A stretch of 64,000 bases of DNA from Hofstenia miamia. Lineage: Eukaryota; Xenacoelomorpha; Acoela. This document shows, piece by piece, positions 1-8,658 of this stretch. Location: positions 2,550,377-2,614,376 of the forward strand of contig SCFE01000022.1 of the NCBI GenBank assembly GCA_004352715.1. Reading direction: 5' to 3'. Below the pieces are notes generated by a model, which did no database searches, was not told the DNA's origin, and worked only from the letters and a program-made list of their open reading frames with translations. The translations under genes and the position numbers were made by a program. Within the stretch, counting starts at the first letter, position 1; every line of letters starts with the position of its first letter.

Positions 1-265
1 AAAAAATACTTTGAAATGGAGGTAGGCCAAAACTATCAAAATACTCAAGATTGACAGAGCCAAACTCTTTAGTATCCTTAAAATAATAAAATGCTATCCA
101 ATGTGTGCCAGTATTTGAAGAATGGTCTAAATTACAAACATAAAATCCAAAACCCAAATTTTTCAAATTATTTCTAGAAAAGATCCCTTTAAAGTTTTTA
201 ACATTCTTCATAAATTGTAAAATATCATAATTTGAAAGGGGATTACTAAAGTTTAAACTGAATAG
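1..265 (-). CDS. Adenain-like cysteine protease, N-terminal part (Polinton maturation protease), cut by window edge
   Basis: The minus-strand frame is open from 265 to the window edge, about 88 codons. It carries NPLSNYDI, then GIFSRNNL, then GTHWIAFY and YFDSFGLPP, the order seen in adenovirus/Polinton proteases. THW holds the catalytic His and YFDSFG the acidic residue region; the catalytic Cys would lie beyond the window. In this family the enzyme cleaves capsid and core precursors during virion assembly. The frame has no ATG before the conserved NPLSNYDI block. The first one comes after it, and an in-frame stop lies just upstream of 282. The frame overlaps the end of the small virion gene (253-771) in the -1 register, so expression as a frameshift fusion is likely. 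A one-base error in the 9-A run is the alternative. Family assignment is firm; the expression mode is inference. Confidence 0.85.
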
Positions 266-771
266 TTTTTTTTTATCTGCATTCCTTTTCCTTTAGGTGT
301 ATTTAATCGCATTCCTTTCCCTTTTGAACCTGGAGGTCCAATTTTCATCCCATTTCCTTTAGGTGTATTTAATCGCATACCTTCTCCTGGAATTGCTTGT
401 TTTAATCCCTTTCCAAAGATTTTATTGACTGAATTTCTTCCCAAGGCTCCCATTGCACCAGTAACTAATGGTGCTACTGCATACTTTCCAATTAATGGAG
501 CAGCTGCCATAAGTAAGGAGCCCAAAGCACCACCATTTGTCTTCATTGCAATAATTTGTGTTGTAGAAAATTTAATATCACAAGCTTTATTTATTTTCTT
601 TGCTTTCTCTAATTTATTTATTTGTCTTTCTGTTAAAAGAAATGGAACGGAAGTTCCTTGGCTAGTATTACTAACCCTTAAAGTTATAGGACTTGAGTTT
701 TTAATACTTTTTTTCAATTTATTTAATTGACCATTAGTTAAGTATAAGTTATAGTTCTTATATTCTGTCAT
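253..771 (-). CDS. Small basic-hydrophobic Polinton virion protein (adenovirus pX/pVI-like role suggested)
   Basis: 172 codons with ATG at 769-771. The N-terminal third is lysine-rich and contains two similar 'LT..Q.NKL.K' units (around residues 11-20 and 47-56). A hydrophobic Gly/Ala-rich segment follows (residues ~80-112, GGALGSLLMAAAP...). The tail has two near-identical GxGMRLNTPKG units, coded by direct repeats near 294-313 and 359-379. I recognise this layout from Polinton/adintovirus genomes, where it is taken as a core or membrane-active virion protein; that function is by family analogy. It contains IPGEG (about residues 127-131), matching the adenain cleavage rule (I/L/M)-x-G-x|G. 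A TATATA motif lies at 775-784, three bases before the ATG. The last codons overlap the protease frame. Confidence 0.75.
   Translation of the reverse strand: MTEYKNYNLYLTNGQLNKLKKSIKNSSPITLRVSNTSQGTSVPFLLTERQINKLEKAKKINKACDIKFSTTQIIAMKTNGGALGSLLMAAAPLIGKYAVAPLVTGAMGALGRNSVNKIFGKGLKQAIPGEGMRLNTPKGNGMKIGPPGSKGKGMRLNTPKGKGMQIKKNYSV
265..271 (-). promoter_or_regulatory. Candidate -1 ribosomal frameshift heptamer A-AAA-AAC
   Basis: In the frame of the small virion protein the codons are ATA AAA AAA AAC TAT, so the last A, AAA and AAC form the classical X-XXY-YYZ site. Slipping back one base leads directly into CTA TTC AGT, the adenain-like protease frame, whose zero-frame alternative stops four codons later (253-255). 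The heptamer is known from retroviral gag-pro junctions. It sits in a 9-A run, so an indel error is possible. Confidence 0.55.
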
Positions 772-774
772 TTG

Positions 775-784
775 TATATATAAG
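775..784 (-). promoter_or_regulatory. TATATA-type promoter motif of the small virion gene
   Basis: On the minus strand TTATATATA ends three bases before the ATG at 769-771. The same motif precedes other Polinton starts at 4264-4276, 5754-5758, 5809-5816, 7523-7530, 17551-17559 and 17855-17862. This spacing is much shorter than that of a normal cellular TATA box. Confidence 0.55.
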
Positions 785-804
785 TAAGAGTGAAAATAAT
801 TTCA

Positions 805-3800
805 CTAAAGGAACCCATATGGAAAACTCTCATTATTATTTAAGTAATACCTTTTATCATCAAATGGTGAGAGAGAATTCTTCTCTGTAGAGATTAAACT
901 AATTTTATGTTTTATATTTCTCAACGTATAATTGTTTGAAACACCAATTTTATTTGTTTCTAAACAATTTTTATAATCTTTAAAAGTTAACTTTTCTTTC
1001 TCAACTTTTGTTATTCCTTTCAAAGTGTTTTTACTTTTATCATTAACTTTATATGAATACATTTTGCTCTTCAAAGCAACAAACTCATCTAAATAAATAC
1101 TTTCAGGTGTTTCTATCTTAAAATATCCAGGAATCTTTTTAAATTGTTCATTGAATAATTCGTGATTCTTATCAAAATTACTAAAATCAAATAATTCGTA
1201 ATCGTCATTAAGTGTTTTCAAATCATTAATTATATCTTTAGTTTTTATATTTAAAATGAAACTGTCTGTATCCATATAGTTCAAGGTAATATTATTCTCA
1301 CCAAAAAATGGTTGCAAGACATCGTAATAAGTCTGGTACATTAAGAGTTTTGAAAGTTCTAAAACAGTAAATCCAAGATATATTGGTTTATCAAACTTCA
1401 ATTTAGTTTGATAGTAATGATATACTAGAAAATCGTCAAAATCAGAATGTGTTTTAAATTCTAATTTGCTTTGTTCTTTAATTAATTTTTCCGGAGTTTC
1501 AGTTTTATTAAACATTTTTACATTAATCCGTCCTCTAATATTTTCACAAGTTTTTCCAAAGAAAGCATTATTTAAAAGTTTATAAAAATCTTTTTCAAAA
1601 CTATTTTTTGCTTTTGAACGCATGTTAGTGTTGTGGTCAATGTATTTTTCTAAAACTTTTTTCTGTTTAAATGAAATTACTCTGTGCACTTTACCCATTT
1701 CCATGCCCATTCGTAGATAAAACTTTAATAGCCTATAATGGCAAAAATAGAATGTTTTATCATGTTGATCACAAATAAGCTTTGGTGTAGGACAAACACT
1801 TTTAAGAGCAATTTGATTTTGATATTCGCTATATTCAGAAGGGTCTACCTTTCTTTTAACTGGACAAAATGGAAAGTTTTTTGTTTTATTTTTTAATTTA
1901 TTCGGATATGATAAGTCACACTCAATAAAGTATCCAATAGGACTGTTATCAGAAGTTCCAATTATTTTCTCAATTAGGTCCTCATTTACTTCTAAAAACT
2001 TAAAATCACTATAAGGAAGGTTTTGTTTCATTGCCCAACCATATAAATTATTTGCGTCAATATACAAAATTTTATTTTCATCTGTTGATTTAATATATCT
2101 ATTGCCCATTATGGAGCTTATCCCCCCGCGGATATTTTGTTCAATTGAAAGTACAATGTCAGGATCTTTCAAATAATCTAATTGAACATTTGTAAATTTT
2201 AATCCACATTGCCAAGTGTATCCAGGTAATGAGTAGGCATAACACGGATTTAAACCATATTTTTCTTTACCAAGTTTAATAAAATTTTCAAAAATATCTG
2301 CTAGTAATAGGACATCAACTTTTAAATACAACATTGTCAATTCCTTTCCAGATTTAATGTCATACTTTTTAATTACTTTATTAGTTCTTTCTATTTCATC
2401 TTCATTTGGGACCTTTTGAGTTAGAGTTGAAAAGTAGTCTGATTTTTTATCTGGAAGTTTTCCATAAGATTCAGGAGTATCAAAAAATTCATATGGGTAG
2501 GCTAATTTAGATTGTACAAGTTCACATTGTCCTAAATATTTTTCTAGAATAGGCTTTTTCTCAAGATTATTTGCTAAATTATTTAATGATGATGCAAGAA
2601 ATCTGTAAGAATCTAAAAACCTTATACAACCATATTGTACAGAAATATATTCTTCTTCAGTTTTACATAAGGGTTTTATAACCAACTTGTCTTTACATTT
2701 AAATAATTCATTGAAAAATAAATGTGAATCATATCGCGAATAATTATGAAAATACAATGGTACAAAAGCCATTCGTTGTTTTTGAGCCATCAAATTACAA
2801 TTATTACAAGCTGCACCTCTGTATTTCCCAGTTAAATGACAATGATCTCTTACTAAATAGTCCTTTGTGCATTCACATAAATAACATTCCTTTGAATTTT
2901 TAAATTCTTCATTTTCTTTTTTAGTAATTTTCATTGAAATGTCACGTTTAAACATAAAGAAGAACTTGTTTTCTAATTCTTTAATTTTTTGAACAAATAC
3001 TTCAACACAATCTTTTCCAAAATAACTAATGTATTTTGACTTACATAATTCAGGTATATCTGATTTTACATATATTCCAAAAGCAATAGGTAATTGATTA
3101 CATAAAATTGTAGTTTTATCAACATCAGATAAATTACATTTACTCTCAACCTTTTCATTATAACATTCAAAATCTGCATAAATTCTAAGTGGAACATCTA
3201 CTTTATAATGATAATTTTTAAATTTAATTTGATCTTCTTTGGGAAAATATAATTGTGTTGTGTCTTCATTTTTACATAATCTAATATGATTTTCAAAAGT
3301 TGACTTTTTTCTACATTTTAACAAACACTTCTTACAAAAGTATAGTTCATCTTTACTTAAATTCTTGTATAGTACACATTTCAAGCTTTTTATTAGAACA
3401 AAGTGATTTTCATACACCCCCAAATCAATTGCATTTTCATCAGAATAATAAATAGGTAATACATTGTATTTAAGGTTAACCATATCTCCACAAATTTTTA
3501 ACTCATAAACATTAACTTTTATTCCATTTTGTTTAATAAATTTTTCAATTCCATTTATTGTTATTGGAAATGTTATTCCATTTAAATTGTATTTATCTAG
3601 ATATTTTTCATAAACACATGTTCTATTTTGATTAGTAGAACTAGGGTGTTGTGCTGCAATTATTGACCACAAAAAACACTTATCATCATTATTAATAATA
3701 TTTAAAATTGAAGAAGATTTAATTGGTAATTTAACATATGTTCCGCCCCAAGAAATTTTGTACATTTTAATATTTATGCTATGCACTCCAATGAATACCC

Positions 3801-4263
3801 AGTTTGATCCTTCTAATTTTTCAAAATCATCAATAATTTCCTTTAATTTTGAGGAAATATTAATATTATTTACTTCATTTTTAGCTTTTATTTCTTTCAT
3901 TTTAAATTGATAAGGAACTATTACATCTTTAAGTGTATCTTCAAAACCTTTTGTAAATTTTAAATAAAATGAAACATTATATTTTAATGGTTGGTTGATT
4001 ATATTAAAATATTTTATTAATGTTTCTGTAAACAATGTATTAATATCTATAAATGGAATTAAGGTGTCTTTACCCTTAAAATTAACAGTTGCATTAACAT
4101 AATTTTTATTTATCTTAACTGTTGGAATATATCCATTAATTGTAAAATCATGATTCTTTTCTACATTTTTTAAATGTTTCTTAGTTTTAATATGTGCATT
4201 ATAATTTTTCTTAGCAATTGTCAAATTACAAGTTTCACAAGTAATATTTTTTCTTGTTACCAT
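805..4263 (-). CDS. Polinton protein-primed family B DNA polymerase
   Basis: 1152 codons, intact, ATG at 4261-4263 preceded by a TATATATAG motif. An N-terminal C2H2-like finger (CETC...H...H, residues 9-30) is followed by a long N-terminal region with DDKCFLWS (~193-200) and a later HFVLI (~287-291), a Cys/His pattern that hints at an OTU-like fold but is not proven. A second Cys cluster (~310-330) precedes exonuclease motif I DFE (~364-366). Then come an HNH-like CHLTGKYRGAACNNC stretch, Exo II NYSRYD and Exo III YLKVDVLLLAD. The palm motifs are DANNLYGWA (A), KLLNNAFFGKTCEN (B) and YMDTDS (C), then LKSKMYSY. All catalytic acids are present, so this copy looks competent. The length fits Polinton polymerases. 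It replicates the element by protein priming. It ends 34 bases before the small virion gene. Confidence 0.95.
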   Translation of the reverse strand: MVTRKNITCETCNLTIAKKNYNAHIKTKKHLKNVEKNHDFTINGYIPTVKINKNYVNATVNFKGKDTLIPFIDINTLFTETLIKYFNIINQPLKYNVSFYLKFTKGFEDTLKDVIVPYQFKMKEIKAKNEVNNINISSKLKEIIDDFEKLEGSNWVFIGVHSINIKMYKISWGGTYVKLPIKSSSILNIINNDDKCFLWSIIAAQHPSSTNQNRTCVYEKYLDKYNLNGITFPITINGIEKFIKQNGIKVNVYELKICGDMVNLKYNVLPIYYSDENAIDLGVYENHFVLIKSLKCVLYKNLSKDELYFCKKCLLKCRKKSTFENHIRLCKNEDTTQLYFPKEDQIKFKNYHYKVDVPLRIYADFECYNEKVESKCNLSDVDKTTILCNQLPIAFGIYVKSDIPELCKSKYISYFGKDCVEVFVQKIKELENKFFFMFKRDISMKITKKENEEFKNSKECYLCECTKDYLVRDHCHLTGKYRGAACNNCNLMAQKQRMAFVPLYFHNYSRYDSHLFFNELFKCKDKLVIKPLCKTEEEYISVQYGCIRFLDSYRFLASSLNNLANNLEKKPILEKYLGQCELVQSKLAYPYEFFDTPESYGKLPDKKSDYFSTLTQKVPNEDEIERTNKVIKKYDIKSGKELTMLYLKVDVLLLADIFENFIKLGKEKYGLNPCYAYSLPGYTWQCGLKFTNVQLDYLKDPDIVLSIEQNIRGGISSIMGNRYIKSTDENKILYIDANNLYGWAMKQNLPYSDFKFLEVNEDLIEKIIGTSDNSPIGYFIECDLSYPNKLKNKTKNFPFCPVKRKVDPSEYSEYQNQIALKSVCPTPKLICDQHDKTFYFCHYRLLKFYLRMGMEMGKVHRVISFKQKKVLEKYIDHNTNMRSKAKNSFEKDFYKLLNNAFFGKTCENIRGRINVKMFNKTETPEKLIKEQSKLEFKTHSDFDDFLVYHYYQTKLKFDKPIYLGFTVLELSKLLMYQTYYDVLQPFFGENNITLNYMDTDSFILNIKTKDIINDLKTLNDDYELFDFSNFDKNHELFNEQFKKIPGYFKIETPESIYLDEFVALKSKMYSYKVNDKSKNTLKGITKVEKEKLTFKDYKNCLETNKIGVSNNYTLRNIKHKISLISTEKNSLSPFDDKRYYLNNNESFPYGFL

Positions 4264-4266
4264 CTC

Positions 4267-4276
4267 TCTATATATA
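4267..4276 (-). promoter_or_regulatory. TATATATAG promoter motif of the polymerase gene
   Basis: The minus strand reads CAATATATATAGAGAG immediately before the polymerase ATG (4261-4263). This is the same start-proximal TATATAG arrangement as at the other Polinton genes. Confidence 0.55.
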
Positions 4277-4309
4277 TTGTCTAGAAAAAATTTTTTGAAA
4301 ATAATGTTT

Positions 4310-5250
4310 CTATATATTTTTGATTTTTACCCAACTATTAAATTTATCAGGATATCCTGACCATTTAACAAAGGCCATTCCATTCTTCTTTCTTAACACT
4401 TTTTCAATTCTAAATATATCTTGATTAGTTTTTTGCAATTCTTCTTCATAAAATGATCCTTTTATTTCTTCATCAGCTAAATCCTTCAATGTGTATGTTA
4501 TAGGGTCTGTTAATTTTAATTTATCAATAATAAATATTTCTTCAGTCCAGTTTGGTGTATAACCTTTATCAAAAACTTTCCTTTTAAGTTTGCTTATTCT
4601 AACTTTATCACCTACTTTAAATTTGAATTTAAGCACTGATTCTTTAGCATCTAGGTTTTCAATGTCATTGTACAAATTGTTGTAAACTTCATCTTCATTT
4701 TTCTCTTTGGAAGCTTCAATTGGAGTCATTTTTATAGAACTATGTTTTGTATTATTGTATTCATTTAATATTTTAGGAAGTATATCCAAATATTGTGTAT
4801 GATTCTGCTTTGTGAATTCTTTCCACATTTTATTTTTAATTGTCCTATTAAATCTTTCAACAATTGAATTCTTCTCAAGATTTTCTGTTGAGTACATCTT
4901 TATTTTATATTTGTCACATAGTTCTTGAACATATTTATTATAAAATTCCTTTCCTTTATCAACCCATAGAAATTTTGGAACTCTAGAGGATGAATGTAAT
5001 TGATCCTTTAATGCATCTCTAACAGTAGGTCCAGTTTTATCTTTTAGTGGAATAATCCACCCATACTTTGAAAATGCATCTACAATCATCAACAAATATT
5101 TAAACCCTTTGTTCCATTTACTAAATTTTTGCATATCAACTAAGTCAGCACACCAAATTTCATCTATATGATTTACAATCACCTGTCTTCTTCTAAAATT
5201 TCTTTTAATTGGTTTGTGAAGTTCATTAGCTAAAGTTTCCTGTGGGGTCT
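4310..5250 (-). CDS. Polinton retroviral-type integrase with C-terminal chromodomain
   Basis: DDE integrase core followed by a chromodomain. Counting from the GTG at 5180-5182, D13 (IWCADLVDM), D75 (LWVDKGKEF) and E109 (NSIVERFNR) form the catalytic triad. A basic KFKVGDKVRI stretch (~186-195) precedes the chromodomain (residues ~253-290, IFRIEKVLRKKNG...VKWSGY), which in this family may steer insertion to chromatin. The frame stays open upstream to about 5250 and includes the family-typical NELHKPIKRNFRRR segment, so the true protein is longer than the GTG reading. No ATG exists in this frame before residue 17. The upstream part overlaps the 3' end of the PLA2-like gene (+1 register) at an 8-A run. 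Expression may use a lost start codon, frameshifting or splicing, or the reading may reflect a sequencing indel. It ends 47 bases before the polymerase ATG. Confidence 0.92.
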
Positions 5251-5753
5251 CCTTTAGAGTTTTTTTTCCTTCCCAAACCTAACATATGTTTTGTACCAAT
5301 AACATTTGAAACTAATAACTTATCAAATCTTTCACGGATATTCTTAGGTTTAACATTTCTTAAATTATTCAACATTTGTTTGTCACAGCTAGCTTTCCCC
5401 TTTTGACCTTTGTTATAACATATATCATGTTCTCTAGAAATAGCATCAATTTGATTATATGGCTGTACATTATTTTTCAATTGTTTCTGTAAAGGATTAT
5501 ATGGTCCAGTATATTTATGATTTGGAAGTGTGAAACCTTTTGGTTTTGGAAGGTAACCAATTGATTTATGAATATCAAGACCTTCACCAACTTTACTTCC
5601 CTTTCCAACAAATTGTGTCTTTTTACTTCCACAATTGCTACAAATTGATTTCAGCATATTTCTTCCATTTTTTGTTGTAAGTAATTGTCCTGAGCCTGGA
5701 ATGGAACCTGTTAATCTTTTTTCTTTAACACAGTAAGTTAAATTAGTTGTCAT
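5226..5753 (-). CDS. Zinc-ribbon plus phospholipase A2-like Polinton protein (parvovirus VP1u-type PLA2)
   Basis: 175 codons, ATG at 5751-5753, preceded by CTTTTTATAG. Residues ~5-50 resemble a viral zinc ribbon: TYCVKEK...TTKNGR...SICSNCG. The usual second Cys of the first knuckle is replaced (CVKE instead of CVKC), so metal binding may be impaired. A PLA2-like domain follows: YTGPYNPL (~82-89) as the Ca-binding loop analogue and IDAISREHDICYNKG (~103-117) with the catalytic His-Asp pair. In parvovirus VP1 such a domain breaches endosomal membranes during entry, so a role in particle entry is inferred. Two adenain-type sites are visible, IPGSG (~19-23) and MLGLG near the C-terminus. The gene is divergent to the ATPase, with 63 bases between starts. 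Confidence 0.85.
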   Translation of the reverse strand: MTTNLTYCVKEKRLTGSIPGSGQLLTTKNGRNMLKSICSNCGSKKTQFVGKGSKVGEGLDIHKSIGYLPKPKGFTLPNHKYTGPYNPLQKQLKNNVQPYNQIDAISREHDICYNKGQKGKASCDKQMLNNLRNVKPKNIRERFDKLLVSNVIGTKHMLGLGRKKNSKGDPTGNFS

Positions 5754-5816
5754 CTATAAAAAGAAAAAAGAAATTATTTTCTTCTGTTGGAAAATATTTT
5801 CAATTTTCCTTATATA
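5754..5816. promoter_or_regulatory. Divergent promoter between PLA2-like and ATPase genes
   Basis: Only 63 bases separate the minus-strand ATG at 5753 and the plus-strand ATG at 5817. Each side carries the start-proximal motif: CTTTTTATAG directly abutting the minus ATG and CCTTATATA directly abutting the plus ATG (5809-5816). Pyrimidine-rich tracts lie upstream of both. Confidence 0.55.
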
Positions 5817-6290
5817 ATGAAGATTATTAATTATGATACTCCAAAAGTGAAAAATGACAAATCACCAGTAGATTTCTTACCAGAAGACTTTAGAATGCTT
5901 ATATGTGGAAAATCAGGATGTGGAAAAACTAATTTATTAATGGATATGATTTTAAGACCTCTTATATATTATGATAAATTATACATCTATACTCCAAATT
6001 TTCATCAAGAAAAAATACAAAATCTAATTAAGATAATGAAAAGCATATCAAATCAAGTAGGTTATAGTGTTTTGGAAATATTACCAGAAGAATTTCTAAA
6101 AAACAACTGGTAGAAAAATAGTTATCTTTGATGACCTTGTAAATGCCCCAGAAAAAACACAGAATAAAATTGCAAATCATTTCACTGAGGTTATCATCAG
6201 AACATATTTCAGCATCATATTACAATATTCCAAACAATCTACTGGTTAATTGTACACACATGGTTTTATACACTCCTGTGGTTCATTAAA
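5817..6290 (+). pseudogene. Polinton A32/FtsK-type DNA-packaging ATPase, broken
   Basis: ATG at 5817, directly after TTATATA. Walker A GKSGCGKT lies at residues 31-38. The first frame ends at a TAG at 6111-6113. The Walker B stretch IVIFDDLV (about 6115-6140) is in the +1 frame, and the downstream SYYNIPNN...NCTHMVLY part (about 6185-6280) is in yet another frame with residues missing around 6185-6200. The family packages genomes into capsids in Polintons, virophages and large DNA viruses. I see at least two frame breaks and a truncated C-terminus, so this copy is not functional as sequenced. The gene pairs head-to-head with the PLA2-like gene, the usual kind of Polinton virion-module context. 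Confidence 0.85.
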
Positions 6291-6379
6291 ATACTCCTTA
6301 GATTGCTCACCATAATTCTTTTCATCCAGACCTTTTTGCCAGTTTGTGTTATTATGACCTTCTTTTTGTGAAAAAATAA

Positions 6380-6480
6380 ATTATTACCCAACATAAAAAT
6401 TTTAAGGAATCTTGACACTTAACAAAAGCTAACCATTCTTTATTTTAACACTTATTGGAATTCTAAATCTATCTTGACAT
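6380..6480 (-). pseudogene. Decayed integrase chromodomain fragment
   Basis: This stretch aligns at DNA level with 4320-4430 (end of the intact integrase gene), sharing ACCCAAC, CTTGACACTTAACAAA and AATTCTAAAT...ATCTTGA blocks, with many substitutions. It is therefore a remnant of a second integrase copy, oriented like the first, between the broken ATPase and the coiled-coil gene. It indicates nested or rearranged Polinton copies. Confidence 0.6.
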
Positions 6481-6534
6481 AGTAAAACGACAACATGTCC
6501 TCAATTGCTTGAAAAAGGTTTTCTAAAATAAATA

Positions 6535-7461
6535 TATCATAATTGATTATAATGAATATAGCAAACTAGTAAATCTTGAAGATGAAGTAAGTAAACAAGA
6601 AAAAAAACTTTTACAACAAAAAAATGAGTAGATTAACCAACAAAATAAAATTCAGGAAAAGATACAAGTAATGTACAAACATATAACAAAAACAATTTCA
6701 AAATAAAGAAATATATTACAAGAGCTAACAAATGTCATTAAAGAAAAACTAAGGGATCAAACAAATGAAATTGTTCAAAAAAATAAAAAAATAATGACAT
6801 TACATGATGCAATAGAAGATTGGAAGGCATAGAATCATATAAATATAGAAAATTTATAAAATTTATTAATGAAAGTACTCAATTGGTTGACTCTCATGAA
6901 TCTTTGGATGGAAACATTCAAGGAAAAGGACTGAAGAAAGACAGAAACAAAGTTTATTACAGAGAGAAGAAGTCTTAACCCCTTAAAGTTGATGACAATA
7001 TGTTTGGACTTACATTTATAGATATGGATAAATTATATAGAGAATATATTTTGGAAGCTTACTATGTAGATCAAAATGGTATGCCTTATGGGAAACCAAT
7101 TATTTCTGAACCAATTGATCAATCCTTCATAGATCTTTTAACAAAGAGATATAATACAAAACAAGATAAATACACTGAAAAGTCTAAGAGAGTATTTAGG
7201 AATCTGGTGAAATTTGCTGGAGTTACAGGTAATCACAAAAATCATAAAGTCAAAAAGACAATTAAGGGTCAAAGTGTTTTCTACTACAATGATCCTTCAC
7301 AATTAATGGATTACTAAGAATTACTTACTTCTTCTAAGAATGCTGGAAATGATAGTGCTCAAATTTATAATGAAATTATTCAGTTAATTGATGAATTAGT
7401 AAGATTGAAAGCTATTACTAAAGATGATGTTAAGAAGTTTTACAATAAATTACAAAATTAA
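6535..7461 (+). pseudogene. Polinton coiled-coil protein of unknown function, broken
   Basis: The first part (about 6545-6830) translates to a Lys/Gln/Glu-rich, coiled-coil-like sequence (e.g. NLEDEVSKQEKKLLQQKNE) but contains stops and frame changes. From 7000 a 105-codon open stretch begins MFGLTFIDMDKLYREYILEA and ends at an in-frame TAA (7315-7317). The same frame continues ELLTSSKNAGNDS... to a second TAA at 7459-7461. Polintons commonly carry a long coiled-coil protein between ATPase and capsid genes, and the order here (ATPase, this gene, penton-like gene) fits. A dimerisation or scaffold role is only a guess. At least three lesions make the copy inactive. Confidence 0.6.
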
Positions 7462-7467
7462 TTTGGA

Positions 7468-7480
7468 AGAACTTTGTTCT
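7468..7480. promoter_or_regulatory. AGAAC-TTT-GTTCT palindrome upstream of capsid gene
   Basis: A perfect 5+5 inverted repeat lies seven bases after the upstream stop and 68 bases before the penton-like ATG. The identical 18-base block AGAACTTTGTTCTCTGTT recurs at 17510-17527, 52 bases before the next capsid-side ATG. It may be a virion-gene control site. Confidence 0.45.
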
Positions 7481-7535
7481 CTGTTTTCCTGGAAAAATCA
7501 TTTTTTCTTTTCTCCTTTTTCTTTATATAGTAGAT

Positions 7536-8005
7536 ATGACTGAAATTCCTCTATTTCTAAATTCAAATTATGAAAATGTTGTAGGTAAACCTTCTGATTT
7601 CACAGTAAAATTTGTAAATCCCATAAGATTATACACACAACCACATTACATTTGCTTAGATCAAATAAATATGTCATACTCTTGGTACAATATTTCTGAG
7701 GAGTATAAGAACAACAAAATTGAATATTCCCATGATGAGGGTCTTACTTGGAATAAAGTTACATTTCCTGATGGTATTTATCAGTACAAAGATATATCAG
7801 CATATATAAACAATGAAATTACAGCAAATGGTCATGGATTAAAAGAAAATAATAATAAACATGTTGAAATTATTTTTAATGAGAATACTTATAAGGTATT
7901 GGTTTCATTAGAGACTAAAATGTATTTAAAATTTGATAAAGAATTTGGTGATCTGCTAGGTTTTAAGTTCTTAAATAAAAACCATCCAATGCTCCTAAAA
8001 AAACT
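7536..8005 (+). pseudogene. Polinton minor capsid (penton-like, single jelly roll) protein, 5' part, truncated by rearrangement
   Basis: ATG at 7536, six bases after TTATATAG (7523-7530). The protein begins MTEIPLFLNSNYENV and contains YICLDQINMSYSWYNISE, then TFPDGIYQYKDISAYINNEI, then KFDKEFGDLLGF. This pattern (aromatic 'W-Y-N' strand, 'P-G-x-Y-x...I' helix, 'LLGF' turn) is characteristic of the Polinton PY/penton homologue that forms capsid vertices. At about 8005 the reading frame runs into antisense integrase sequence, so the last ~35 codons of the apparent ORF (to 8111) are foreign. The natural C-terminal continuation is seen at 17147-17469, with about 37 bases of near-identical overlap. 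Confidence 0.8.
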
Positions 8006-8658
8006 ACAATTTGTTTCTTCATCAGCTAAGTCCTTCAATGTGTATATTATAGGGTCTGTTAATTTTAATTTATCAACAATAAATATTTCTTCTGTCCAAT
8101 TTGGTGTATAACCTTTATCAAAAACTTTTCTTTTAAGTTTGCCTATTCTAACTTTATCACCTACTTTAAATTTGAATTTTAGCACTGATTCTTTAGCATC
8201 TAGGTTTTCAAGGTCATTGTACAAATTGTTGTAAACTTCATCTTCATTTTTCTTTTTAGAAGCTTCAATTGGAGTCATTTTTACAGAACTATGTTTTGTA
8301 TTATTGCATTCATTTAATATTTTAGGAAGTATATCAAATTATTGTGTATGATTCTGCTTTGTGAATTCCTTGAACATTTTATTTTTAATTGTCCTATTAA
8401 ATCTTTCAACAATTAAATTCTTCTCAAGATTTTCTGTTGAGTACATCTTTATTTTATATTTGTCACATAGTTCTTGAACATATTTATTATAAAATTCCTT
8501 TCCTTTACTCAACCCATAGAAATTTTGGAATTCTGGAGGATGAATGTAATTCACCCTTTAATGCATCTCTAACAGTAGGTCCAGTTTTATCTTTTAGTGG
8601 AATAATCCACCCATACTTTGAAAATGCATCTACAATCATCAACAAATATTTAAAACCT
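8005..8658 (-). pseudogene. Second Polinton integrase copy, fragment
   Basis: About 95% identical to 4465-5115 of the intact integrase gene, same strand. It includes the SIVERFNRTIKNKM-type Glu region (here LIVERFNRT) and the basic linker. Small indels near 8335 and 8505 break the frame. The 5' side is lost in the 1000-N gap and the 3' side is joined head-on to the penton-like gene at about 8005. This shows that two Polinton copies, or one rearranged copy, are present. Confidence 0.85.

Noticed and set aside
425-730. 101-codon plus-strand ORF
   Set aside because: Antisense shadow of the small virion gene; no motif.
7889-8111. Single 191-residue protein from 7536 to 8111
   Set aside because: After 8005 it reads antisense integrase DNA, so the C-terminal part is a rearrangement product.
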